Source: Nitrospirota bacterium
GTDB taxonomy: Bacteria; Nitrospirota; Nitrospiria; Nitrospirales; Nitrospiraceae
Length of the DNA: 64,000 bases
Reading direction: 5' to 3'
Assembly (NCBI GenBank): GCA_040757595.1
Contig: JBFLWP010000011.1
Location: forward strand, 1-64,000
The stretch's first letter is position 1. The number at the start of each line of letters is the position of its first letter. Made by a program: the position numbers and the translations under genes. Shown here one piece after another: positions 7,707 to 14,577 of the stretch. The notes below the pieces were generated by a model, which saw nothing but the letters and a program-made list of their open reading frames with translations, ran no database searches and was not told where the DNA came from.

Positions 7707-8408
7707 ATGAGCGGGCGCGGGCCTGGCGTCGGCATGACCGCCTGGTTGGGGCTGGCTCTCTGGGGCTGGTATGGGGGGTTTTTGACGCCGGCGCTTGCCG
7801 CGGATTATTACAGTTGGATTGATACATCCGGCACGATCGTGCTGACCGACGACCTGACTCACCTCCCGCCGGCGACGAAGCGCAGCCAGGTCTCCGTCCA
7901 TCGTTTCCCCGACCGGCCTCCTGCTCCCGCCGAGTCCGAGGAAACTGCGGCGCAGCCGCCGGCTCCTCCTGGGGGCAAGCAGGAGACGGAGGCCCGGTCG
8001 GCTCCGGACGGTCGGGAAGCGGGGCAGGATCTGCCGAACGTGACGTTGGACCAGCCAGAGGAAGGGGCGCGGACCCAGTATGTCTGGGTTCCGCTGGCAT
8101 CGCCGGTCTACCTCACGGGACGGCCGGTCCAGGGATTCTGGTCCCGCCGCTCCGTCCAGTCTCCCGAGGAGGCGTTGCGCGCCCATCTGGTCCAGCAGCG
8201 TCAATGGAGCTTGCTGGAGATGCTGACGAAGGCCGGGCTTTTGCCGCAAGGACGCCAGGGCCGCCGTCCGCACGCGCCAATGGTCGCCGAGGCCGGCGGG
8301 GGCCAGAAACATCCTCACGTGATACCTCAGCAATCGGCTTTAACCAACTCTCGGATCGTGGCTGCCTCGCGCAGCTCGACGGGCCGTTCGATCGGGCGGC
8401 AGAGATAG
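7707..8408 (+). CDS. Exported DUF4124-type protein
   Basis: 233 residues. A signal peptide is visible (hydrophobic stretch GMTAWLGLALWGWYGGFL to about residue 27, then PALAADYY), followed by a DUF4124-like strand-turn segment YYSWIDTSGTIVLTDDLTHL near residues 34-53. The middle is Pro/Glu-rich and probably disordered, followed by a short folded-looking part (YVWVPLASPVYL and a helix LRAHLVQQRQWSLLEMLTKA). Function unknown; DUF4124 proteins are periplasmic or envelope-linked. The C-terminus is low complexity and the next gene starts 2 nt later in another frame, so one gene split by a frameshift is possible. Confidence 0.7.
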   Translation: MSGRGPGVGMTAWLGLALWGWYGGFLTPALAADYYSWIDTSGTIVLTDDLTHLPPATKRSQVSVHRFPDRPPAPAESEETAAQPPAPPGGKQETEARSAPDGREAGQDLPNVTLDQPEEGARTQYVWVPLASPVYLTGRPVQGFWSRRSVQSPEEALRAHLVQQRQWSLLEMLTKAGLLPQGRQGRRPHAPMVAEAGGGQKHPHVIPQQSALTNSRIVAASRSSTGRSIGRQR

Positions 8409-8410
8409 CC

Positions 8411-8926
8411 GTGCCGGAAGGGACTCCTCCGACCCAGGCCGTTCCGGCCGGAGCCGCTCGTCAAACCCAATCCTTCTCCTGGGCCAAGCTCATCCATTTT
8501 GGCGGGGCCGGGCTGTTGATCGCCGCAGGCCTGGCCTACTGGCTCTGGAAGCCTCCCTCGCTGAACCCGATGGCGGACCCCCAGGCAGCCGAGGCCATGG
8601 CCCTGGTGCAAACCCACCGGGCTCGGCAGGCTCCCACCCTGCGGCAGGCGGTCACGGATCGGGTCCGGGCCATGGAGCAGCGCGGGCAGGGAGTGCGGGT
8701 GGGGGAATGGCGGGTCGAGAAGCAGCAGGGCCCGAGGGGCGAGTTCTACCTGGTCACGATCAACATCCGGGAGGAGGGGGCCAAACAGTGGTTTGAGCGG
8801 GAGTACGTCTGGCAGGTGGATCTCGCCAACCGTTCGATTGTGCCCCTCTCCATGCCGGCCGAAGATCTGATGCCTCTGGGCGAGGGAGGGCCGATGTCGC
8901 GCGGGGGCACTCTCTTCGGCCCGTGA
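8411..8926 (+). CDS. Single-pass membrane protein of unknown function
   Basis: 171 residues if it starts at GTG 8411, 2 nt after the DUF4124 stop. One transmembrane helix is visible (FGGAGLLIAAGLAYWLW near residues 33-49) with a soluble C-terminal domain (EWRVEKQQGPRGEFYLVTIN, then EEGAKQWFEREYVWQVDLAN). The domain looks like a small beta fold; I do not recognise the family. The frame stays open upstream to about 8204, so either the two genes are translationally coupled or a frameshift splits one longer protein. Confidence 0.6.
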   Translation: MPEGTPPTQAVPAGAARQTQSFSWAKLIHFGGAGLLIAAGLAYWLWKPPSLNPMADPQAAEAMALVQTHRARQAPTLRQAVTDRVRAMEQRGQGVRVGEWRVEKQQGPRGEFYLVTINIREEGAKQWFEREYVWQVDLANRSIVPLSMPAEDLMPLGEGGPMSRGGTLFGP

Positions 8927-8927
8927 C

Positions 8928-9260
8928 TCAGGCCGGGCCGGTTCCCCACTCGGGCGGCAGCCAGATCCGGATGTCGTCCCCCTGCACCTCCACCCGGTGC
9001 CGCTCCACCGTGAACGCCGCGTTCTCCGGCCTCCGGCCGGTCCGCACGTTGAACTTCCACCCGTGCCAGGGGCATTTCACGACCTCTCCGTACAACTGGC
9101 CCTCGCCCAAGGGGCCGCCCGCGTGCGGGCAGCAGTTGTCCAGCGCGTAGATCGTCCCATCCACGTTGAAGAGCGCGATCATGAACCCTTCGGCTTCGAC
9201 CGAGCGGCACTGGCCCGGCTTCAACTCGCTCACGCGCGCGACGGTCACGAATTTTCCCAT
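8928..9260 (-). CDS. Rieske [2Fe-2S] ferredoxin
   Basis: 110 residues. Both Rieske ligand pairs are present: NCCPHAGGPLGEG near residues 43-55 and VKCPWHGWKF near 61-70. There is no membrane anchor, so this is a soluble Rieske ferredoxin of the nitrite-reductase-small-subunit/dioxygenase-ferredoxin type, an electron carrier. ATG at 9260 is chosen over an in-frame upstream start because the segment before it is unlike the family. No partner oxygenase or reductase is adjacent. It is convergent with the membrane-protein gene, one base apart. Confidence 0.9.
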   Translation of the reverse strand: MGKFVTVARVSELKPGQCRSVEAEGFMIALFNVDGTIYALDNCCPHAGGPLGEGQLYGEVVKCPWHGWKFNVRTGRRPENAAFTVERHRVEVQGDDIRIWLPPEWGTGPA

Positions 9261-9461
9261 CCGGAACGCTCCACTGGGCGGGTCAAGGGGCGGTAGTCTA
9301 CTTGGATCGCCGGCTGGCTTCAAGGGCGAGCGGCGGGCCCGCCCGTCCGGCCGTCGGTGGCGAACGGCTTGATTTCACGGGAAAACTGTGGCATAGGGTA
9401 ACGGCATCGGTTGTGCGAGTCTGTGGCTGATCCCATGTAGGGCCTTGATTCAGAGGAGCTT

Positions 9462-10007
9462 ATGGAACTGACGCTCTTGTTGAATGCGACCTACGAGCCG
9501 CTCCGAGTCGTCCATTGGAAGAAGGCCATCACGCTCCTGTGGCAGGGGAAGGTGGAGGTCCTCGAGGTGTACGACCGGGAGATCCAGGGCATCTCGATCT
9601 CGATCAAGCTGCCGGCGGTCATGCGGCTGCTCAAGCTGGTCAAGCTGAAGGACAGCCACCGGGCGGTGAAGTTCTCGCGGATCAACATCTTCACGCGGGA
9701 CGGCTACACCTGCCAGTACTGCAACCACCGGTTCCGGACCGAGGAGCTGACCTTCGACCACGTGACGCCGATCGCCAAGGGTGGCCGGAAGACCTGGGAG
9801 AACATCGTGACCGCCTGCTGGCGCTGCAACAACCGGAAGAGCGGGCGCACCCCGGAGGAGGCCGGCATGAGGCTGGTCCGCAGGCCCGTGAAGCCCCGAT
9901 GGAACCCGGTCATCACGATCACGATCGGCATCCGGAACGCGCCGGAGAGCTGGCGGGACTACCTGTACTGGAACATGGAGCTGGAAACGGACCTGCCGGA
10001 GAGTTGA
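9462..10007 (+). CDS. HNH endonuclease
   Basis: 181 residues. The HNH/zinc module is complete: CQYC near residues 86-89, FDHVTPIAKGG near 98-108 with the catalytic His, WENIVTACWRCN near 112-123. The N-terminus (MELTLLLNATYEPLRVVHWK) is that of a common stand-alone HNH protein family found near housekeeping genes in many phyla. Expected to nick or cleave DNA; biological role unknown. A Shine-Dalgarno AGAGGAGC lies 2-4 nt before the ATG. No restriction or phage partner is nearby. Confidence 0.88.
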   Translation: MELTLLLNATYEPLRVVHWKKAITLLWQGKVEVLEVYDREIQGISISIKLPAVMRLLKLVKLKDSHRAVKFSRINIFTRDGYTCQYCNHRFRTEELTFDHVTPIAKGGRKTWENIVTACWRCNNRKSGRTPEEAGMRLVRRPVKPRWNPVITITIGIRNAPESWRDYLYWNMELETDLPES

Positions 10008-10019
10008 GCCGGTCGGCGG

Positions 10020-10472
10020 TCAGTAGGCCTTGTCGATCACGATCTCCACTTCCCGCGACCCCACCAGCATCGGGTTCTTGGGCGACTGACCCTCCAGATC
10101 GCCGGGCTGGGGAGGGCCGGCCTTTCCGTCCCGGTCGATCCGGGCCAGCACGTCCACCATCCCCCGCAATTCCGAGCCCTCGACCATCACGTCCTGATCG
10201 GTGATCTCGAACGGGACCGGAAACTGCGGACCCTCCACGCGCTTCACCGCCAGCGGTCGCGGCACGCCCTGCGGGCGGCGTACGATGATGAACAGCACGT
10301 CCGACGGGCCGACCTTCCCGGCCAGGTCCGGAGCGATCTTCACGACCCCCGCGACCACGCCCTTGCCCGCCGACTGCTCGCACCCGTGCGCGAGACCCAT
10401 CCAGGCGGCAATCCCCGCCAGGAGGATGATGCCTCCCGCCATGCCGATGACTCTGAGCGTCTCCTGCTTCAC
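10020..10472 (-). CDS. CcmI/CycH C-terminal-domain-like membrane-anchored protein
   Basis: 150 residues. One N-terminal transmembrane helix (GMAGGIILLAGIAAWMGLAH) is followed by a domain that reads like the periplasmic C-terminal domain of the cytochrome c maturation factor CcmI/CycH: VAGVVKIAPDLAGKVGPSDV, then VLFIIVRRP, RPLAVKRV, then VMVEGS and PGDLEGQSPKNPMLVGSREV. The TPR part of CcmI is absent. By analogy it could chaperone apocytochrome or heme-handling partners at the membrane; that is inference. It is divergent from the precorrin-2 dehydrogenase gene across a symmetric element. Confidence 0.7.
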   Translation of the reverse strand: MKQETLRVIGMAGGIILLAGIAAWMGLAHGCEQSAGKGVVAGVVKIAPDLAGKVGPSDVLFIIVRRPQGVPRPLAVKRVEGPQFPVPFEITDQDVMVEGSELRGMVDVLARIDRDGKAGPPQPGDLEGQSPKNPMLVGSREVEIVIDKAY

Positions 10473-10522
10473 CGTGACTCCTTCGTCTTCGTGTTCGCCC
10501 GATCAGGGCCGATGCGCGGGGG

Positions 10523-10563
10523 ATTATACACCACTTTTTCCTGCGACGACGCTGGTGTATCAT
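10523..10563. promoter_or_regulatory. Symmetric divergent promoter/operator element
   Basis: ATTATACACCA (10523-10533) and TGGTGTATCAT (10553-10563) form an inverted repeat of 11 bp with one mismatch, arms 19 bp apart. Each arm contains a -10-like hexamer facing outward: TATAAT on the minus strand for the CcmI-like gene, TATCAT on the plus strand for the dehydrogenase. It could be back-to-back promoters, a regulator site, or both; -35 boxes are weak. Confidence 0.55.
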
Positions 10564-10656
10564 ACGCGCCGTTTAGGAACGGTCACGAGCGGCACACTGA
10601 CTGTCCGCCCGCCTATCCGAAGCGGGCGGCTGAAGCAAGCCTGGTAGGGAGGAGCC

Positions 10657-11289
10657 ATGCCTGCGAATCCCGGGTTTCAACTGTCACTCGACGTCAAGGG
10701 CCGGAGTTGCGTGGTGGTGGGCGGGGACGACGAGGCGGCCGAGAAGGTCCAGCGGCTGCTGGACGCAGGGGCCAAGGTCACGGTGGTCAGCCCGACGCTG
10801 AACGAGACGCTCAAGAAGCTCACGGCCTCGGCCAAGATTCTCCACCGCGTGCGCCGCTTCCGCGAGACGGACGCTCAGGGGGCGGTCCTGGTCGTCAACA
10901 CGCTGCGGGACGATCCGGACTTCTCCCGCTCGCTCCTGGAGCTGGCCCGGAAGGAGCGGTTCCTGCTCTGCTCGGTGGACCAGCCGGAGGCCTCGAACGC
11001 CTTCCTGCCGGCCGTGGCGCAACGCGGGCACCTGCGGATGGCGGTGAGCACGAGCGGCGTCTCGCCGGCCCTGGCCAGCCGCCTGCGGCAGAATCTGGAG
11101 CTGCTGTTCGACGAGGAGTTCCAGTCGTTCCTTGACTGGCTGGCGGCGATCCGCGACGAGACGAAGGAGGCGGAGCCGGACGCGGAGCTGCGGCGCGCGA
11201 AGCTGCGGGAGGCGGTCGAGGGGTTCAAGCTGACCGGCAAGCTCGACTATCCCCAGGCGTATTTGGAGGAGAAGCAGCGGAAGCCTTGA
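10657..11289 (+). CDS. Precorrin-2 dehydrogenase (siroheme synthase N-terminal type, Met8p-like)
   Basis: 210 residues. The NAD-binding Rossmann motif is CVVVGGDDEAAEKVQRLLDA near residues 19-38; the Met8p/CysG-type signature is CSVDQPEASNAFLPAVA near 106-122, then STSGVSPALASRLR. The family oxidises precorrin-2 to sirohydrochlorin with NAD, and some members also chelate iron. It has a good GGGAGGAG Shine-Dalgarno sequence. It is separated by 20 kb from the CobA-HemD fusion that makes its substrate. The C-terminal helices are divergent, so ferrochelatase activity is uncertain. Confidence 0.88.
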   Translation: MPANPGFQLSLDVKGRSCVVVGGDDEAAEKVQRLLDAGAKVTVVSPTLNETLKKLTASAKILHRVRRFRETDAQGAVLVVNTLRDDPDFSRSLLELARKERFLLCSVDQPEASNAFLPAVAQRGHLRMAVSTSGVSPALASRLRQNLELLFDEEFQSFLDWLAAIRDETKEAEPDAELRRAKLREAVEGFKLTGKLDYPQAYLEEKQRKP

Positions 11290-11323
11290 CGGATTGACGA
11301 TAGACCGATTGGGGGGGAGGAGA

Positions 11324-11632
11324 ATGGTTCTGTTGGAATTCAGCATGTCCCCGTTGGGGAAGGGGGAGAGCGTCGGGCGGTACGTGGCCCGCTCGCTGGA
11401 CATCATAGACAGAAGCGGCGTGGACTACCGGCTCAACCCGATGGGCACGGTCCTGGAAGGGGAGTGGGACGCCGTCTTCGGCGTGGTGCGGCAGTGCTTC
11501 GAGCGGATGAGGAAGGACTGCAACCGCATCTCCTGCACGATCAAGGTGGATTACCGCAAAGGCTACGAAGGGCGCCTCTCCGGCAAAGTCGCCAGCGTCG
11601 AGAAGAAGCTGAAGCGGAAACTCAGGACCTGA
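11324..11632 (+). CDS. MTH1187/YqgV-type thiamine-binding domain protein (UPF0045)
   Basis: 102 residues. LLEFSMSPLGKGESVGRYVA near residues 3-22, YRLNPMGTVLEGEWDAVF and the C-terminal VASVEKKLKRKL match the small ferredoxin-like UPF0045 family, some members of which bind thiamine or related ligands. ATG at 11324 is chosen because the purine-rich GGGGGGGAGGAG run directly upstream is an excellent ribosome site. It follows the precorrin-2 dehydrogenase by 34 nt and is probably co-transcribed. Confidence 0.82.
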   Translation: MVLLEFSMSPLGKGESVGRYVARSLDIIDRSGVDYRLNPMGTVLEGEWDAVFGVVRQCFERMRKDCNRISCTIKVDYRKGYEGRLSGKVASVEKKLKRKLRT

Positions 11633-11641
11633 AAGACTGCA

Positions 11642-11776
11642 AGCCCGGCCTCGCTGACGAGGGGCGAAGGTCGGGGTGGCATGGCCGTTCGCTCCCGCAC
11701 CTCCCGTCGCGACCTTTCCGGGCTTCAGCGAGCGGCAGCCTTCTGGAATTCCCGTCGCCGTGGTCAGCGACCACGG
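11642..11776. other. Structured intergenic region with several inverted repeats
   Basis: AAGCCCGG (near 11641) pairs with CCGGGCTT (near 11727), and GAAGGTCG with CGACCTTT inside. A separate perfect hairpin CCGTGGTC-AGC-GACCACGG lies at 11758-11776. No T-run follows, so an ordinary terminator is not clear. Confidence 0.4.
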
Positions 11777-11862
11777 TGCGGTGGTCAGTTCCAGTTTTCC
11801 TACTCGCCGAAGCCTCGCCCTGTGCCTGCTACGCACAAAGACAGCTGACCTGACTTGCTCGG

Positions 11863-11891
11863 TTGACTTGGTGTACAGATGTGCATATAGT
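11863..11891 (+). promoter_or_regulatory. Sigma70-type promoter of the brnTA operon
   Basis: TTGACT (11863-11868), 17-nt spacer, TATAGT (11886-11891). The spacer contains TGTACA-GA-TGTGCA, a near-symmetric element that could be the autorepression site usual for this family. The first in-frame GTG is 7 nt past the -10 box. Confidence 0.65.
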
Positions 11892-11898
11892 CAATGCC

Positions 11899-12168
11899 GT
11901 GGATGTGGAGTATGAATGGGATGACAGAAAGGCTAGGGCAAACCGTCGAAGACACGGCATTGATTTCGCGGATGCGGTGGCGGTATTCAGCGACGACCAT
12001 GCTCTGACCATTCAGGATGAGCATGCGGGCGAAGAGCGATTCATCACGATCGGTGCGGATGCCCTTGGGTGCGTGCTCCTCGTGGTCTATACCTGGCGAG
12101 GAGATCGGATTCGGGTTATTTCAGCCCGAAAAGCGACGGGGTATGAACGGGCGCAGTATGAGGGGTAG
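11899..12168 (+). CDS. brnT: BrnT-family toxin
   Basis: About 89 residues. EYEWDDRKARANRRRHGIDF then ADAVAVF near the N-terminus, AGEERFITIG in the middle and VISARKATGYERAQY at the end are the BrnT pattern, a RelE-like ribonuclease fold that inhibits translation. The GTG at 11899 or 11905 is preferred; an ATG further upstream would overlap the promoter. With TATAGT ending at 11891 the message would begin at the start codon, i.e. be leaderless. It precedes the antitoxin by 3 nt, the usual order for this type II system. Confidence 0.88.
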   Translation: MDVEYEWDDRKARANRRRHGIDFADAVAVFSDDHALTIQDEHAGEERFITIGADALGCVLLVVYTWRGDRIRVISARKATGYERAQYEG

Positions 12169-12171
12169 AGG

Positions 12172-12435
12172 ATGAGAAAACAATACGACTTCGGCCGGGG
12201 AAAGCGGGGAGCGGTGGTTCCGACCCCTCCGGGCAAGACGCGGATTACCATCAGGCTGGACGACGATGTGCTTGACTGGTTCCGCGGGCAGGTCCATGCG
12301 GCCGGCGGCGGAAATTACCAGACGCTGATCAACGTGGCGTTGCGCGAATACATCGCCCATCGGCACGAGCCGCTCGAAGACACGCTCCGGCGGGTCTTGC
12401 GGGAGGAACTGCCGAAAAAGAAGGCGGCCTCATAA
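12172..12435 (+). CDS. brnA: BrnA-family antitoxin
   Basis: 87 residues. The N-terminus MRKQYDFGRGKRGAVVPTPP is the toxin-binding BrnA segment, followed by a ribbon-helix-helix DNA-binding core (KTRITIRLDDDVLDWFRGQV near residues 22-41, then NYQTLINVALREYIAH). It neutralises BrnT and by family knowledge represses its own operon together with the toxin. The C-terminal EELPKKKAAS tail is basic. This is the only clear stress-type toxin-antitoxin pair in the window. Confidence 0.88.
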   Translation: MRKQYDFGRGKRGAVVPTPPGKTRITIRLDDDVLDWFRGQVHAAGGGNYQTLINVALREYIAHRHEPLEDTLRRVLREELPKKKAAS

Positions 12436-12713
12436 ATTAGGTGGGGCAGTACAGGACAGGCTTGCAAGCGCCTGTTCCCCGCTTCGCTTTCTCTCTTGCT
12501 CGGGTGGAAGGGATGGGCACGGAGGCGGGCGGCCTGGCGGGCGCGTGACGTCGGAAAGCCGAGAGGGTGCCGGGCGCCGCTCTGCCATTCCGATGAGGCG
12601 GCCGGCCAACAGTAAGGCGTGGAGTCGCTGAAAGAGATCAACGCATCAGGCCGGCGCCGGAGCTGCCCGCCCTTCGTCACCCGAGCAATCTTTCCGAGCG
12701 GAAAAAGAGCGGC
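12436..12713. other. Intergenic stretch between brnA and mlaD
   Basis: A hairpin GGACAGGC-TTGCAAGC-GCCTGTTCC lies just after brnA (about 12453-12478) and may end its transcript. No convincing gene is seen in the rest. Confidence 0.4.
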
Positions 12714-13691
12714 TCAGAATACGGAGAACTTGAAGTACTTGGTGGGGTTCTTCTTGACGTCGGCCACGAATTCTTCGACTTCGGTCAGCAGCTTGTCCGC
12801 CCGCTGATACAGCTCGTCCTGCGTGACGAGCTTCCCCATCGTCCCTTGGCCGTTCTCCACCTTCGCCAGCAACTGCTCCCCCTTGGTCGTCAGGTGGTCC
12901 AGCCGCTGGTAGAGGGTCGGGTCGGCCAGCTTCATCAAGGTGCCGTTCTGATTGTTCAGCCGGTCGGCGAGCAGCGTCAGCTCCTGCACGGCCTCGTTGG
13001 CCCGCGCGTACAGCTCCTTGTCCGCCATGAGCCTCCCGATCGTGCCCTGGCCCTTCTCGACCTTCTCCAGCAGCGCGACGGTCTTCTCGGAGGCCACCTC
13101 CAGGTTGCTCAGGACCCGCTTGGACTGGTCGTAGAGGGCCGGGTCCGAGAGCAGCTTGCTGGCCGTGCCCTGTCCCTGGGTGAGGCTGGCCAGGAGCCGC
13201 TGGAGCTCGTGGATCGCGGCGTTCACGTTCTCCATCGTCGCGGTGGCGCCGGCCGTGACGTTCGTGAGGTCGCTCTCCGCCTCGCCGATCAACAGGCTGC
13301 CGGGGGGCAGGGACGGTTTCGACGCGGTGCCGGGCAGGATCTCCAGGAATTTGTCGCCCAGCAGGCCCATGGGCCGGATGACGACCGAGGCGTCCTGGCG
13401 GATGTGCGGGGCCACGTCCTTCTTGACCGTGAACAGGATCTCGACCGTGGGCGCGTCCTTGGAGATCCCGATCCGGTGCACGTTCCCGATGTCCACGCCG
13501 TTCATCCGGACCGGCCCGCCGACCTTCAGCCCCTGGGTGTGAGCCACGACCGCGCGGAACGTCGTCTGCCTGGCGAAGAGCCCCATGCCTTCTTCCAGGT
13601 TCAGGATCATGGCCATCAGGACGGCCAGGGCCAGGACGATCACCAGGCCCACCTTCACCTGAGACCAATGGAGCTGGCTCTGGCGAGTCAC
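12714..13691 (-). CDS. mlaD: MlaD/MCE-domain lipid transport protein
   Basis: 325 residues. One N-terminal transmembrane helix (VKVGLVIVLALAVLMAMIL), then an MCE domain: VVAHTQGLKVGGPVRMNGVD, KKDVAPHIRQDASVVIRPMG and LGDKFLEILPG. The C-terminal half is helical with three degenerate repeats of the form (K/N)GQGT(I/M)G(R/K)L..(K/D)ELY near residues 190-320. It is the periplasmic substrate-binding ring of a Mla-type phospholipid or hydrophobic-compound transporter. GTG at 13691 overlaps the mlaF stop (GTGA), so the two are translationally coupled. The extended repeat tail is longer than in E. coli MlaD. Confidence 0.88.
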   Translation of the reverse strand: MTRQSQLHWSQVKVGLVIVLALAVLMAMILNLEEGMGLFARQTTFRAVVAHTQGLKVGGPVRMNGVDIGNVHRIGISKDAPTVEILFTVKKDVAPHIRQDASVVIRPMGLLGDKFLEILPGTASKPSLPPGSLLIGEAESDLTNVTAGATATMENVNAAIHELQRLLASLTQGQGTASKLLSDPALYDQSKRVLSNLEVASEKTVALLEKVEKGQGTIGRLMADKELYARANEAVQELTLLADRLNNQNGTLMKLADPTLYQRLDHLTTKGEQLLAKVENGQGTMGKLVTQDELYQRADKLLTEVEEFVADVKKNPTKYFKFSVF

Positions 13692-14473
13692 GGCGCATCC
13701 TCCAACGTCGGCTGCCTGTCCGCATTCGGGGCCGGCGTCCATTCCTGCGGCAGGCTGCTCGGGTCCAGGAACTCCCGGACGGCCCGCTCGTCGCTGCTCC
13801 GGAGTTGCTCGGACGTGCCGTCGAAGACCGAACGTCCCTTCTGGACCATGACGATCCGGTCCGCAACCTCGTAGGCGGTGGGGAGGTCGTGGGTGACCAC
13901 CACCTGGGTCACGCCCTTCTCCTTGAGCCGGGCGATCAGGCGGTTGACCATGCAGGTGTTGACCGGATCCAGCCCCGCGGTCGGCTCGTCGTAGAGCAGG
14001 ACCTTGGCGCCGCTGGCCAGGGCCCGGGCGATCCCGACCCGTTTGCGCATCCCGCCGCTGAGCTCGGCCGGCATCTTGTCGAGGGTGTCCTCCAGCCCCA
14101 CGAACCGGAGGCTCTCCTGCACGATCTGCTCGATCTCCTCGTCCGACAGGAGGCGCCGCTCCCAGAGACGATAGCCGACGTTTTCCCGCACGGTCAAGGA
14201 GTCGAAGAGGGCGGCGCCCTGGAAGACCATCGCCATCTCCTGCCGGACCTCGAACAGGTCCAGCTCGCTCAGGCGGGTGATGTCCCGGCCGCCCACGAGG
14301 ATGGAGCCTTTGTCCGGTCGGTAGAGGCCGAGGATCAGCCGGAGGATCGTGGTCTTGCCCGAGCCGCTGCCGCCCAGGATGACCCGGGTCTCGCCCGACT
14401 GGACGTCGAGCGAGATGTCCCGGAGAACCATCCGATCCCCCAACTGCAGCCAGACGTTTTCAAGAGCTATCAT
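13688..14473 (-). CDS. mlaF: ABC transporter ATPase, MlaF type
   Basis: 261 residues. Walker A GGSGSGKTT near residue 37, Q-loop QEMAMVFQGAALFDSL near 81, signature LSGGMRKRVGIARAL near 137-151, Walker B KVLLYDEPTAGLDP near 157-170 and the switch His in VVTHDL. LFDSLTVRENVGY is typical of MlaF/Ttg2A. It powers the MlaE permease at the inner membrane. ATG at 14473 is chosen over an upstream start. Its stop overlaps mlaD. Confidence 0.92.
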   Translation of the reverse strand: MIALENVWLQLGDRMVLRDISLDVQSGETRVILGGSGSGKTTILRLILGLYRPDKGSILVGGRDITRLSELDLFEVRQEMAMVFQGAALFDSLTVRENVGYRLWERRLLSDEEIEQIVQESLRFVGLEDTLDKMPAELSGGMRKRVGIARALASGAKVLLYDEPTAGLDPVNTCMVNRLIARLKEKGVTQVVVTHDLPTAYEVADRIVMVQKGRSVFDGTSEQLRSSDERAVREFLDPSSLPQEWTPAPNADRQPTLEDAP

Positions 14474-14487
14474 GTCAACCAACAAGT

Positions 14488-14577
14488 CAGAAGTAGGAAG
14501 TATGAAGGATGAAGTGGGAAAACTTCCGCGTTCATACTTCTGACTTCATCCTTCCTACTTCATCCTTGCCTTTAAGA
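14488..14577. repeat. AT-richer inverted repeat of GAAGTATGAAGG words between mlaE and mlaF
   Basis: Left arm has GTCAGAAGTAGGAAGTATGA then AGGATGAAGT; the right arm (14530-14575) is TTCATACTTCTGACTTCATC then CTTCCTACTTCATCC, its shuffled complement. Same architecture as the GC-rich word repeats but a different vocabulary. Confidence 0.65.
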
